DNA of 64,000 nucleotides from Thamnidium elegans. Its lineage: Eukaryota; Mucoromycota; Mucoromycetes; Mucorales; Mucoraceae. Shown here piece by piece: positions 22,144-32,875 of the stretch; positions within the stretch are counted from its first letter, which is position 1, and every line of letters begins with the position of its first letter. A model generated the notes under the pieces. That model made no database searches. It was not told where the DNA came from and saw nothing but the letters and a program-made list of their open reading frames with translations. The DNA is taken from contig JAIXMG010000002.1 in NCBI GenBank assembly GCA_025201345.1, forward strand, positions 1,612,001 to 1,676,000, read 5' to 3'. The translations under genes and the position numbers were made by a program.

Positions 22144-23004
22144 TTAAAACATGTACGGATTTATCATGGGCCCCATTCCGCCACCGCCGTAAGGTAACAT
22201 TTGTTGCGGATGATACTGCTGCTGTGGTAAAAAGTTTTGCTGTGGGTAATACGGTCCCATGGTCTGTTGCATCATCATATTATTTCTATATTGAGATTGT
22301 TGCTGCTGTTGTAATTGATTCATGAGTAACATCATAAAATATGGGTTTTGTTGTTGTTGTTGCTGCATCATCATCCAAGGTGGTATCATATTTTGAGGAG
22401 GTTGCATCATCATTTGTTGTTGTTGTTGCGGCGGCATCATCATCATACCACCAGGTTGTTGCGGAAAGAATGGTGGAGGTAGTAAGTCTTGACGGTGGTG
22501 ATAGTGCTGAGGTGGTGGCATGAATTCTTGTACAGGCATGTATTCTTGCTGAGGATAGTACAGTTGTTGTTGTTGTTGTAATGGTTGTTGTAATGGTTGT
22601 TGCTGTGGCTGTGGCTGTGGTTGTTGTTGTTGCTGTTGTAATTGTTGTAACTGTTGTTGCTGTTGTAACTGCTGTTGCTGTATCATCTGTAACTGGTCAG
22701 GATCCAACTGTTGTTGTTGTTGTTGCTGTTGTTGATTGTTATTGTTTTGGTGATCTCGATAGTACTGATATCCTAATGCTAAAGCGCCAGCTAATCCTGC
22801 GTTTCTCCAGAAATGATGATGGTTGTTTTCGGCACCTTCACCATCGACACGGTTTAATAATGCATCGGCTCCAGCGAAGGTTGCTGCATTTGTAATCCAG
22901 TCCATTGGTCCTGAACCTAATAATCCGCCTCCTCCTTCTTGTTGAGGTTGTTGGTTGTGATTTGTTATGTAGTTTTGTAGAAAACTGTTTACTAGTGAAC
23001 CCAT
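22144..23004 (-). CDS. glutamine-rich, prion-like low-complexity protein
   Basis: The intronless 286-residue frame starts at a clear ATG (23004) and is uninterrupted, but I recognise no family. Residues 1-85 are mixed composition with a possible helix (DWITNAATFAGADALLNRVDG) and a short Gly/Ala-rich hydrophobic patch near 70-78 (GLAGALALGYQYYRD). From ~90 to the end the chain is mostly Gln, Pro, Met, Asn and Tyr, with long polyQ runs encoded by both CAA and CAG. Such composition is typical of prion-like domains in RNA-binding or transcription proteins. The start is supported by MGSLVNSFLQNYI and an A-rich leader. Confidence 0.65.
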   Translation of the reverse strand: MGSLVNSFLQNYITNHNQQPQQEGGGGLLGSGPMDWITNAATFAGADALLNRVDGEGAENNHHHFWRNAGLAGALALGYQYYRDHQNNNNQQQQQQQQQLDPDQLQMIQQQQLQQQQQLQQLQQQQQQPQPQPQQQPLQQPLQQQQQLYYPQQEYMPVQEFMPPPQHYHHRQDLLPPPFFPQQPGGMMMMPPQQQQQMMMQPPQNMIPPWMMMQQQQQQNPYFMMLLMNQLQQQQQSQYRNNMMMQQTMGPYYPQQNFLPQQQYHPQQMLPYGGGGMGPMINPYMF

Positions 23005-23712
23005 TTTATTTTATTTTGGTAAAAAAAAAAAAAAGAAAAAAGAGAAAGAGAAAGAGAAAAAAGCAGTTTTTATTTTTTTAGGCCCGGCACAATTTTATCC
23101 ATTGTAAACAAAAAACCGTACACAGTAATGATTTTTTAAACAGTGAAAATGACATCAGTTACAGTGTAACTTTTAGAATGTCAAAATTACAGTTGTGAAA
23201 TTCGCCAAGCCAAAAAAAAAAAGCGGTTAAATGGATTCTTTTGTTTTTTTTTAACGTACATACTTTTTTTTTTTTTCGTATGTGTGTATCTTTTTTTCAG
23301 TGTGTATCTTTTTTCGGTGTATATCTTTCAGTATTAAGAGAAGATGATTATATTTGATTATACATATAAAGGATTAATTGGATCCAAGTTACACACACAT
23401 ACACACACACACACACACACACGAAAAAAGATCAACGCTATTAGAGAAAAAAGGAAGATCAGCCAAAAAGAATTGACATTCAAAAGTCAGATTTATATAA
23501 TAAAAAAAGAGCTAGTATATTCTTATGTGTTTTATCAATCAAATAAAAGCTGGGGGGAAAAAGTGATTAAACTAACATTTACTGCAAGTTATTACAATAA
23601 AAAAGATGTCTTTATATAGTCAAACTCCGATATTATTCTTCTATTTAACCAAAAAAAAATGATGATTTTCTTGTTCTTCTCTTTTTTCTTCAACAAAAAA
23701 AAAAAAAAAAAA
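23005..23712. other. intergenic region with CA microsatellite
   Basis: It lies between divergent genes. A CA repeat lies at about 23391-23422 and a poly-A leader at 23693-23712 directly precedes the zinc finger ATG. No gene is seen. Confidence 0.55.
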
Positions 23713-24540
23713 ATGTCACATCATTCTAAAAAGCCTAGCTTACCATCTATTCAATTTCTTTTAAATGAATCGACACTATACCAAAGCAATACATCATCTT
23801 TAATAAAGCCCATAGCTCACAATGCATCATCAGTGATTAGAAACAATAAATCAAGTCATAGTCGACAAAGTCATAGTATGAGTAGTCTTCCTTCTGAACT
23901 ACAACAGCTTTCTTTATCTGCACCTGCTTATGATATACCCGATAGAAGTGAAAATAATCAACCGAGTTGGATGATGATGATGCCGCCTTCAATTGCCTCT
24001 CCTTCAAATAGACCGCCTGGTGCGAGTCATGCAAGATCTAGTAGTTCATCTGTTGTTGGAGTGATAAGAAATTGTCATCAAGTTCATAGACGATCTGTAT
24101 CAGCTAATCTACTATCTAGTTTAGATTATATTAATAATATGGCAAGTTGTACTGAAGAAGAAGAACAACAACAAACAACAAGAGCTCGTACAGAGAGTCC
24201 AACGCATCATACTGAATCAACTGCTATTACTGAATCTAAAGAAAAATTAATTCATGCTTTAATTAATGGAGAAAAGAAGAAAATGATGGTGATAGATTAT
24301 GAAAATGTGTTGGTTGCAAGAGATGAACAAACTGGAAGATATTATTGCCCGTTTTGTAATAAGGCATTTAATAGGCCTTCTTCGTTAAGAATTCATACCT
24401 ACTCTCATACTGGTGAAAAACCATTTGTTTGTCAAGAAGATGGCTGTGGAAGACAGTTTAGTGTACAGAGTAATATGCGAAGACATATGCGTGTTCATAG
24501 ATTAGGTCGATCAAAGGTAAAGTTTACTCCCTTTACTTAA
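23713..24540 (+). CDS. C2H2 zinc finger transcription factor (two fingers)
   Basis: The ATG at 23713, after an A-run, begins MSHHSKKPSLPSIQFLLNES; an upstream in-frame ATG at 23659 would add only an F/K-rich low-complexity leader. The frame has 275 residues. A Ser-rich disordered region precedes two adjacent C2H2 fingers near the C-terminus: YYCPFCNKAFNRPSSLRIH (C-x2-C-x12-H-x3-H) and FVCQEDGCGRQFSVQSNMRRH (C-x4-C-x12-H-x3-H), joined by the TGEKPF linker. This indicates sequence-specific DNA binding. The frame ends KVKFTPFT, but AAG|GTAAAG at 24516 is a good donor, and a downstream TGTAG acceptor near 24697 could give a different short tail. No target or pathway can be inferred. Confidence 0.85.
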   Translation: MSHHSKKPSLPSIQFLLNESTLYQSNTSSLIKPIAHNASSVIRNNKSSHSRQSHSMSSLPSELQQLSLSAPAYDIPDRSENNQPSWMMMMPPSIASPSNRPPGASHARSSSSSVVGVIRNCHQVHRRSVSANLLSSLDYINNMASCTEEEEQQQTTRARTESPTHHTESTAITESKEKLIHALINGEKKKMMVIDYENVLVARDEQTGRYYCPFCNKAFNRPSSLRIHTYSHTGEKPFVCQEDGCGRQFSVQSNMRRHMRVHRLGRSKVKFTPFT

Positions 24541-25702
24541 AAAAAAAAAAAATGTTTCTTTCTTGCCCTTCTATCCCGATTTGCCGTTGACGGAGTTGTG
24601 CTTGTGTGTGTGTGTGTGTGTGTGTGTGATATACGCAAAGGAAAAAGATCCCCCTTTTCTATAATTAGACTTTTTCTGTTGTCTCTTTTTTGGTGTAGTA
24701 TATAAAAGATCTACCTTTTATTTTTCATTAATAAATTTATACTCGCTCCCTGACACTGTAAAAAAAAAAAAAGAAAGAAAGCTACAATTTTTTTATTTAT
24801 GGCAGTACACTTATTATTACCGTATTATTACTTATTGAATTGTCAATCTGTATCTGTAAACTGATTAAAAAGAGAGTTTAAAGATGTCATTTGTTTATAC
24901 ATGTATAAAACTCACGCCATTTTTATTACTGTATTAAAAATAAAATAAAAGCTTAAATTTCTATCAGTAACAAAGGAGTAGAGTGTCAATCCATTAAAAA
25001 CTCTTTTTGATGTTACCGAATTTTTTGGGATTGTTGTATCACAGGTCCTTTTGATCGTTTTTAACTGGACTCTATTTTATTCTTTTTTAGAAAAAAAGAA
25101 TCCTTCTTGACTGTGTCTAGACAAGCGGGAGAGTACGGAAATTCGGTCGCGGGATACAGGGGGGTAGCTTCGTTTTTATTGAAAAGTTGTACGGCAATTA
25201 AAAGTAAAATATTAACAGTGAATGTTAATTAATTAAAAAGAAGTGTGCGATACCAAGTGAATATCATCATCCCAAAAGATATATGTAATAGCCTGTTTTA
25301 AACGTGCGACACTTGAAAGACCTCTCCCCCCCCCCCTTTTTTTTTACTTTACATAATTGTTTGTTTTAATGAATTATGCAGCACTTTTTTTTTGACGTGC
25401 TTATCAAGTAAATGTTTAATTGCTGCAGAACATATTTCTTTTGCAGTGTCTAAATTCAGGATTTATTTTATTTTTCTGTTAAAGTACGTGTATATCTTTT
25501 TTTGGCAGCGTGTATAAAGAGAAAAGGGGGAATCATCCGAATTTAACGTTTAGCTGTGTGTGCTAATGTAACAGAACTTTGTAAATTGTGCATTTGATGT
25601 TTGCCAGAAGATATCAATGATTTAATTGTTTCCTATAATATGTACATATACTGGTTAGAACTAAAAAAGGTAACAGTAATAATAATAAAAAAGAGCTTGT
25701 TG
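24541..25702. other. 1.2 kb intergenic region
   Basis: It contains a GT microsatellite (about 24604-24628) and a C9 run near 25327. No supported gene. It separates the zinc finger gene from the convergent LYRM2-like gene. Confidence 0.55.
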
Positions 25703-25981
25703 TCATACAATATCCATCTCTTTACGGTGACGCTCAAAATCAGCTCTAGCCCATTGTATTAATTCTTTAGCGTCACTCTTTTCCATTCCTTTTGTGCATC
25801 GAACAATTTGTCTGTATAAAGAAATCACTTGTCCTTTTAAAAGAAACTGGTTTTATGTGTCAGTATTTTGTTCTTGTGTTGAGAGTTCATTTTGGTTGCT
25901 TACGTGATCCAAGGTCAAGCCTTTATCAAAAAATTTAGGCATAGGTGGTGCTTTATGAAGTCTGACAAGTGTAGCAAACAT
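25703..25981 (-). CDS. LYRM2: LYR-motif protein, LYRM2-like
   Basis: LYR proteins are small mitochondrial factors that bind acyl carrier protein and assist complex I or Fe-S assembly. Two exons (25904-25981, 25703-25846) join in phase 0 across a 57 nt intron (GTAAGC...ACCAG) to give 73 residues. The core reads LTLDHFLLKGQVISLYRQIVR, which contains LYR and the LTLD-x-FL segment that marks the LYRM2 branch. A second helix WARADFERHRKEMDIV follows. It is shorter than animal LYRM2 (about 88), ending soon after the second helix. It is transcribed divergently from the mitochondrial uS17 gene. Confidence 0.85.
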
Positions 25982-26019
25982 GGTATAATGTAATGATAAT
26001 GATAAAAAAAAAGAGAGAG

Positions 26020-26050
<31 letters not shown>

Positions 26051-26176
26051 CCTTGTTAAAAGTGACCGTTGACAGTCACAAACCCTTTCAACCAAAAAAA
26101 GTAACCCATCAAATAAACAATTCTTTTTTTTTTTTTTTCTCGTTGTTATTTTTTTTAAAGCAGTACACAGTCAAAA
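25982..26176. promoter_or_regulatory. shared divergent promoter, LYRM2 / mitochondrial uS17
   Basis: Only 195 bp separate the two start codons, so both mitochondrial genes must be driven from here. It is dominated by two poly-T tracts flanking a central segment with GTGAC...GTCAC, an imperfect inverted repeat that could bind a dimeric factor. That role is inferred. Confidence 0.5.
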
Positions 26177-26515
26177 ATGAGACAAAACTTTATTGGAATG
26201 GTTGTTAGCAATGCTATGCAAAAGACTATTAAGGTTAAAGTTACCAGTCAAAAGTTGCATCCTATTGTTCTCAAGGTATTGTAATTTATATTTTCTTAGA
26301 TCTCACACATCCCCCCCCTGGTTAACAAAAGTATTTTTTTTTTTTTTGTAATGTTGTAGACTATGAAAACTCACAAGAATTATCTTGTTCACGATGAAAA
26401 TGAAGCTTGTAAATTAGGTGATGTTGTTCGTATTGAAGCTTGCAGACCTTTAAGTAGACATAAGCATTTCTCTGTTGCTGAAGTTATTAGAAGCACCAAG
26501 GATGTCACTGCATAA
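26177..26515 (+). CDS. MRPS17: mitochondrial small-subunit ribosomal protein uS17m
   Basis: uS17 binds 16S-type rRNA in the body of the small subunit. Exons 26177-26275 and 26360-26515 join in phase 0 to give 84 residues, close to bacterial S17 (about 84). Landmarks: [16 protein letters not shown] (bacterial G-x-V-x-S-x-K-M-x-K-T-x-x-V), [13 protein letters not shown] (HD in an OB-fold loop), [20 protein letters not shown] (the conserved GD-V-x-I-x-x-x-RPLS-x-x-K). The bacterial-type sequence and length point to the mitochondrial, not cytosolic, ribosome. Confidence 0.93.
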
Positions 26516-27176
26516 ATTTTCTTAGATACGAAAAAAAATATAATAAAAATCCACCAAGAAAAAAAAGGAAGTGTACATATATTATACCCCCCATCATCTA
26601 GTTTTTATTGTTATTGTGTGGAGCGGAAAATATATAGAAGGTCGCAGGAATATATTAAAAAATGATGTCCCGCATAATGAGGTCATTTTTTTTTTAAAAA
26701 AAAAGTGCCTGAAAGATTTAACCTGTGCCTGATTTTTTTTTTAACCCGGGAAAAAACTACATACAAAATTGCATATAAAACCCATGCAGCGGTATTAATA
26801 GATGAATATAGAGTTTTATAATGACACGTTGTGATTTAGATACTTTTTAAAGTGCCTTTAAACAAACAAAAAAATGATGTAAACATGACTTATATTTAAA
26901 GGGGGTTTTGCTGGAGACAACACAGTAACGTTTGATGCATGCAAAAAACAAGTTTTTTTTTTTTTTTTTTAAAACAAGCCAAGTGTACGCATATATATCT
27001 CGTATTTGCGTCATACGCCATTTGTTGTTGTAATCTAAAGAAAATAACCGTGACATTTTTTTCTCATGATTGTTTTTAAAAAACCGCACATTTTACAAAA
27101 GAGAAGTTTTTTTTTTTCCTTTTTTTTTTTTTTTTTCCTTTCTCTTTCTTTTTAAAAAAATACTTTGTAAAAAATA
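26516..27176. other. intergenic region before the WNK kinase gene
   Basis: AT-rich with T and A tracts; a poly-T leader (27109-27136) lies just upstream of the kinase ATG. No gene is seen. Confidence 0.5.
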
Positions 27177-29326
27177 ATGACAGAAGCAGCACAACCGAAC
27201 TTTGAAGGAGCTACAATGACAGGGCTAGATGGATTTCGAAGTACATTTTTATTAGAGAAAAGAGATACAACGATAGCAGACCATATTAACTTTCAACTAG
27301 CCCAATATAACAATAATAATACAGATTCAGCTATTACAGCATTTATTAATAATCATACAGCAAATAATAGCGATTTAATAGATCGGTCCAATCAAAATCA
27401 AGTGGAACATGTACTGGAATGGTCACCAAATAAAAGATATTGCAGGTTGAATACGTTATTGGGAAAAGGTGCCTTTAAGGTTGTACATAAAGCAATGGAT
27501 CGTGAAGAAGGATATGAAGTAGCATGGAATGTATTGCATGTAAAGTATATATATATATTATATAAATATTACACCGTATTTAACCCTTACATCATTTAAA
27601 AAACAAAAAGATAGGGCATGATAATAACAAAGATGTGGGGCATGAGATCGAGATCTTAAAGTCAGTTCGTCATCCAAATATTATTGCGTTTCATGATGCT
27701 TGGTTAAGTGAAAACAGAACAGAATTTATATTTGTTACAGAACTAATGACGTCCGGTACTCTGAGAGAATACATTCGCAAACTAAGTTTACCGAACCCTA
27801 AAATCGTAAAGAAGTGGAGTAGACAAATCTTGAAAGGCTTGGCTTATTTGCACGGTCATAACCCGCCTATTATACACAGAGACATCAAGTGTGATAATAT
27901 CTTTATCAATGGTGCGCACGGTGAAATTAAAATTGGTGATTTGGGAACGGCTGAAAATATGTGGCTAGGCGATAAAAAATATACTTTGATTGGAACTCCC
28001 GAGTTCATGGCTCCAGAGATGTACGAAGAAGAAGGGTACAATGAAAAAGTTGACTTGTATGCGTTTGGCATGTGTTTGATGGAGATGACTACCGGTGAAT
28101 ATCCCTATGCTGAGTGTACCAATACTGCTCAAATCTACAAAAAAGTCTGTCAGCATATCAAACCAGATTCGTTAGCTAAAATTCAAAATCAACAAGTATT
28201 AGAAGTCATTCACAGTTGCTTATCTACGAATGAAAATGAAAGGTAAAAACTAATTTTAATTACATGTACATTGTGTTTACTCAACAAACAAACAAAAAAG
28301 ATTATCCGCTCAAGAATTGTTAGAATGCTCGTTTTTAGCAGTTGAACCAGATGTTGTCATATTAGAAAATGATCCATCCCATACTATTGTAACATTACAA
28401 GTCGTTTTCAAAGGATCTGATAAATTATCAGTAAAATTTGAATTTAATACCGTGAGTTTCCTTTTTTTTAAAAAAAAGAAATAGATGATATTTTATGTGC
28501 TTACAAACATTTCTCTTATAGCAAGAAGATACCCCTCAAGAAGTGGTAGCTGAAATGGTAAAAAAAATATTTTATAATTATGCACTACAAAAACCCCCCC
28601 CCTTTTTTTTAACACCGCATACTTCCACACTATAGATTGAAGAACAGGTCTTACCTGAAAGATACCAACAATGGATTACCTCTGAAATCCACCGCATTTT
28701 AAGAGACATCGAAAAACAAGATACCGAAAAGTCGCAAGAGAACACACAACAAGCCGTTTGGAGACGAGAAAACGATATCCGATCCGAGCTAGAGAAATCT
28801 AAATTAGAGCTAGCTAACCTGGTAGAACGAGTCATCGAGTTTGAAAACAAGTGTGATCAATTGAAGCAGCATGCTATCGTCACTGAAGAAAAGGAATTGC
28901 AAGCTTTAAATGAACTGGAAAAAGCGATTAAAGTTTATTATTATCAGCAGAATGAAGATACAGTTATGGTCTTGTCTGATGAAGAAGATGCGGTTTTACA
29001 TCTAAACAAAGTGATGGTGTCTAAAGGTAAAAAAAAAAAAAAATCTATACAAGTCATTACTTTTTTTTTAAAAAAAATTATTCTAAAACCCAAAAGCAGA
29101 CTATTTGGATGATAAAAGTATTGACGTATTTGTAAATGATGCCGCAAAAGCAACCAATCGTAGCTGTACAAAGGCTTCGGAATGGATTCAGAAACTAGAG
29201 GATCAAGATATCATGACTGTGGGCGATTTAAGAGAGCTGCTAGACGAAGATTGGTCTAGTATCGGACTTACTGTATTTGCTATACGTGCCTTGAAAAATA
29301 TGTTGCGTAGTATTGATAATGCATAA
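27177..29326 (+). CDS. WNK-type protein kinase with Osr1_C-like and C-terminal helical (SAM-like) domains
   Basis: Six exons (27177-27539, 27611-28242, 28301-28451, 28522-28557, 28636-29026, 29100-29326) join in phase into 599 residues. WNK kinases lack the usual beta-3 lysine and use one in the glycine loop. Here the glycine loop is LGKGAFKVV with Lys at ~101, and the beta-3 position is EVAWN with Asn at ~118. Other WNK traits: HRDIKCDN (~210), DLG in place of DFG (IGDLGT), and GTPEFMAPEMYEEEGYNEKVDLYAFGM. Behind the kinase, DVVILENDPSHTIVTLQV resembles the WNK autoinhibitory (Osr1_C/PF2-like) domain. A coiled coil and a helical domain with a SAM-like look (residues ~525-599) follow. In animals WNKs sense chloride and osmotic stress; the fungal role is inferred. 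Confidence 0.92.
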
Positions 29327-29471
29327 CGTATATATATATGTATTTTTATTTTATTTTTTTTGCCAAGATTCTGGTCCTCCTTATAAGTCAGATGATTTCA
29401 AATCATTATAAAAATAATAAAAAGCCTCTTTTTTTTTTTCTTCTTCTTCTTCTTTTTTTCTTTTTAACATC

Positions 29472-30191
29472 ATGTCTAATTTACATAACAATCCTCATCT
29501 TGAGTTACCTCCTGCTCCTGTTGCCCAGCAGCAACAACAACAACTACACATTGCTTCGGTGTATCCACAGTTACCTTCACAAGATGAGTTGCCAAGCTAT
29601 TCTCCTTATCCTAGTCCAAATTATGCTCAGCAACCTCCGTATGTTCAGCAACCACAGAATAGCAAGCAACAATATAACCAACAACAGCAGTATGTTCAAC
29701 AACAACAACAACAATATGTTCAACAACATAGCAGCCAACAACCACCACCACAACCATATAGCCAGCAACAATATAACCAACAACCACAACAAAATTTTTG
29801 TCACCACCCTCCTCCTCCTCCACCAGCACAACCTGCCTTTTACGGTACTATGGCACCACCCAATATGAGCTCACCTGGTCCTACACACCCTCAAAACAGT
29901 CAACCGGCAAGCAGTGTTGCTGATATCCGTGAACTGAAGACAGAGTCGGAACTTGTTCAGTGTCCTCACTGCCATCAGTTGGTGCACACGGTGCTGGATT
30001 ATGACGCTGGGTTATGTACTGGGTTATCCATTGCAGGATTGTTTTTGGCGGGTTGTAATAACGGGCTCTGTTTATTGCCTTGGTTGTTTCCTTGGACCAA
30101 AGATGTTACTCATCAGTGTCCTTCTTGCAGAGAAAAGATTGCAACTTTTACTCGATTAGAAAGAGATACAAGAGTTTTATCACCAGCTTAG
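29472..30191 (+). CDS. LITAF-domain membrane protein with Q/P-rich N-terminus
   Basis: LITAF proteins are monotopic membrane proteins of late endosomes and lysosomes. The intronless frame encodes 239 residues. Residues 1-145 are Pro/Gln/Tyr-rich with LPSYSPYPSP and repeated QQYVQQ/QQYNQQ units, encoded by CAA/CAG. The C-terminal ~75 residues form the LITAF domain: CPHCHQLVHT, then a hydrophobic hairpin (GLSIAGLFLAGCNNGLCLLPW), then HQCPSCREKIATF. The two CxxC knuckles bind one zinc while the hydrophobic stretch inserts in the membrane. Animal LITAF uses an N-terminal PPxY; here only LPSY is present. Confidence 0.88.
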   Translation: MSNLHNNPHLELPPAPVAQQQQQQLHIASVYPQLPSQDELPSYSPYPSPNYAQQPPYVQQPQNSKQQYNQQQQYVQQQQQQYVQQHSSQQPPPQPYSQQQYNQQPQQNFCHHPPPPPPAQPAFYGTMAPPNMSSPGPTHPQNSQPASSVADIRELKTESELVQCPHCHQLVHTVLDYDAGLCTGLSIAGLFLAGCNNGLCLLPWLFPWTKDVTHQCPSCREKIATFTRLERDTRVLSPA

Positions 30192-30258
30192 TTTTTATTT
30201 TATTTTATACATTTTTTTTTTTATTATTATTATTATTATTTACTTATAATTATTTTAA

Positions 30259-30932
30259 TTAAGCAGTTAAAACTTGGTCAAATTCACCACTTTCAATCTA
30301 TATTATATATTTGTTAATAAAACATATATACACACTCTTTTTTTTTTTTTTTTCTTAAAAAGAAATCCTTTACCATTTCCTTGACAATATCTAAACCACC
30401 TAATAATTCACCCTTATAGAACAACATGGGGAAGGTAGGCCAGTCAACATGAGTCTTCATACCTTGTCTGACCTCGTCATCTGATAAGATATCAAAGTGA
30501 CCGTACTTTACATGTCTATCGTTTAATAAAGCTACTAATTGTCTAGAGAATCCACAGCGAGGCTCTTCAGGTGTGCCCTTAATAAACACCATGACGGGTT
30601 GCTTTTCGATTATCTCTTGGAGACGTGTAGATAAATCTTTGTCCTTTGGTAACATCTCGTGGAATTCTCCTGATTCAATCATCTCCTTGATAATGTCTAA
30701 TCCACCCATTAATTCACCGTTGACGTATACTTGAGGGTAAGTAGGCCAGTCTGAGTACGCCTTTAAACCTGGTTTTTTTTTTTTCTTTTTTTAATATGCG
30801 TGTCTCTCTCTTATATAAATATAAATTTACCTTGACGGACATCTTCATCGGCAAGAATGTTAAATGAACTATACTTGACCTTTTGTGCTGCTAATAATTC
30901 AACCAATTGACGAGAGAAACCACAACGAGGCT

Positions 30933-30968
<36 letters not shown>

Positions 30969-31615
30969 AAAAAAAAAATCCCACTTTTTGTATGACTAAT
31001 CCAAAAAAAAATCTTACTTGTTGAGGTGTACCCTTAATGAAAATCATGACAGGAGCACTGTTGACAAGTGCTTTAAGACGTGAGTTAAGATCCTTGACAG
31101 GCTTAACACCGGTTTCGGTACCGGCAGCCGTTGTGTTGGCAAACTTGTTTAATACTCCCTTGGCATGCTTGGCAACAGCATTGGTCAATTCAGCGGCTTT
31201 GGCACCTTCGATTTGATCTGCAATTTTACCGCCCTATAGATTGTATACGTTTTTTAGTGTAGGTTATGTGTGTGTTGTGTATGTACTGTACCTTGAGAAT
31301 AATAAATGTAGGAACTGCAGAGATCTCAAACGATTCAGAGATATCAGGGTATTCTTCTGCTTCAATCTAGATGGGTCATGATTGAGTTATTGTATTGCTT
31401 TTTTTTTTTTTTTTTTTTTTTTTAATAAAGATTTAAAAACCAACCTTTAAGAATTGAAGAGCAGGAAATTTACCTGCTAATTCAGTAAAGACTTCATTCA
31501 TTTGTTGACAAGGCTCTGCCCATGAGGCCCAAAAGTTTAAAACGTGGACGGAATCTTTCTTGGATACCAAGTCGTTGAATTGTGCATCAGAAGTAATCTC
31601 TGTTAAATTAGTCAT
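30259..31615 (-). CDS. GRX3: monothiol glutaredoxin with Trx-Grx-Grx domains (Grx3/4, GLRX3 type)
   Basis: These cytosolic/nuclear proteins carry bridging [2Fe-2S] clusters and signal iron status. Six exons (31445-31615, 31292-31366, 31018-31233, 30831-30930, 30374-30768, 30259-30297) join in phase into 331 residues. The thioredoxin-like domain has WAEPC near residues 32-36. Two glutaredoxin domains follow, each with a PRCGFS motif holding the cluster-ligand cysteine, and each with a WPT-[YF]-P segment and GGLDI(I/V)KEM. Yeast Grx3/4 have one Grx domain; the two-domain form and the length match animal GLRX3 (about 335). The two Grx domains end in near-identical IESGEF segments, pointing to internal duplication. 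Confidence 0.94.
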
Positions 31616-32875
31616 ACTGAATTAAAAAAAAAAAGTGGGGGAGGAAGTAAAGAGCAGAAGAAAAAATCTTTTTTTTTTAATTTTACGTGATTGCTTAAGA
31701 TTTTAAAGCCTTTTCATTGGTAGGTTGCAGATCAAAAAAAAAAAAGAGGGGGAGAAAGAGTCAAATCAGATCTTTGCAATGATATATTGTTAATTTTATT
31801 AGAACAGTCCTTTAAATAGTCATTGAATGTTTATTCCAATTCATAAAGGTTTGTTTTCTCTAATGAAAAAAAAAAAAAAAATAGGGTGTTAATAAAGATA
31901 GCATCATTGGTATGTCGTGCACAGAAAACTTTACCTTTGATGTAAGGACGGGACATAACGCATGTTGCAATACAGAATCAATACAATTGAATTCTCGATA
32001 ATTCCTCACAACTTATTTTTTTCGTAGGCATAGAATCCATCCATAAACCGAATAATTATGAAATGGAAATGAAAATCCTAGAGCTATAAGTAAATTATAC
32101 AACAACATTTATTGTTGACATTTCAACTTTTTTCGGTTATAATTATACAAAGTTCTTCGGAAAGAGATAAACACCGAATAAACTTTTTCGTTAATTTTGA
32201 GCTAATCATAGATACTTCAACTTGAGTATCATCAACATAGCTAGGTCCATCTGAGCACCATATAGTTGGTCATCATATAATACTTTAGCAATATCAATAC
32301 ACTTTTAGCAAAAAAAAAAAAAGTGACGTATTACTTTTCACGTACCCTTAAGGATGGTCGTTCCTCTAAGAAGAGCTGTATCGGTCTTCATAAACAAACA
32401 AAATCAGAGAAGACTAGTATAAAAAAAAAAAAAAAAAGACGAAATAAATAAATGAATAAAAAGGGCAATGTTATAAAAGTAATTATAATTTTAGTTTCCT
32501 TACACACCCTTCTTTCAAATAATAAAACATCATTCTTATTCTTTTTAATACTTTTATATACTTCTTTTGAAACCGCATTAATAAGTATTTTTAGAGGGAC
32601 CACTTTATGTTCAATCATCACCATTTCCCAAGCCTTCACCTCCACCTTTATTTTTTTTTTTTGAAAACCCCGGGTATTTGTTTACGCGAACTACGTGTTT
32701 GGAGAGGGCATCCTTTAAAAAAATGATCGAATGATTTATAATATATGCTAAACGAGTTATAGAATGGATATAGTAGACCTAATTACTTTATATAGCTAAG
32801 TCAGTCACATTTACACGTCATAAAAAAACTTTTAAGAATTTTTGAGCCTTGTTATTTATCTTGATTTTGTAAATA
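31616..32875. other. intergenic region left of the retrotransposon
   Basis: AT-rich; it contains the broken coding trace listed separately and two A-rich runs near 31864 and 32310. The retrotransposon was inserted at its right end. Confidence 0.5.
32206..32645 (-). pseudogene. short broken coding trace, family unknown
   Basis: Two minus-strand stretches look coding. One begins at an acceptor-like site and reads VEVKAWEMVMIEHKVVPL onward (32645 to ~32505). The other reads CIDIAKVLYDDQLYGAQMDL before a stop at 32206. Between them LLRGTTILK is visible, but the intervening donor/acceptor pair does not restore phase. No ATG heads it. I do not recognise the family; it may be a transposon-related relic. 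Confidence 0.3.

Noticed and set aside
22144..23004. Calling the Q-rich protein a known transcription factor
   Set aside because: Similarity would rest on glutamine repeats alone, which are not informative.
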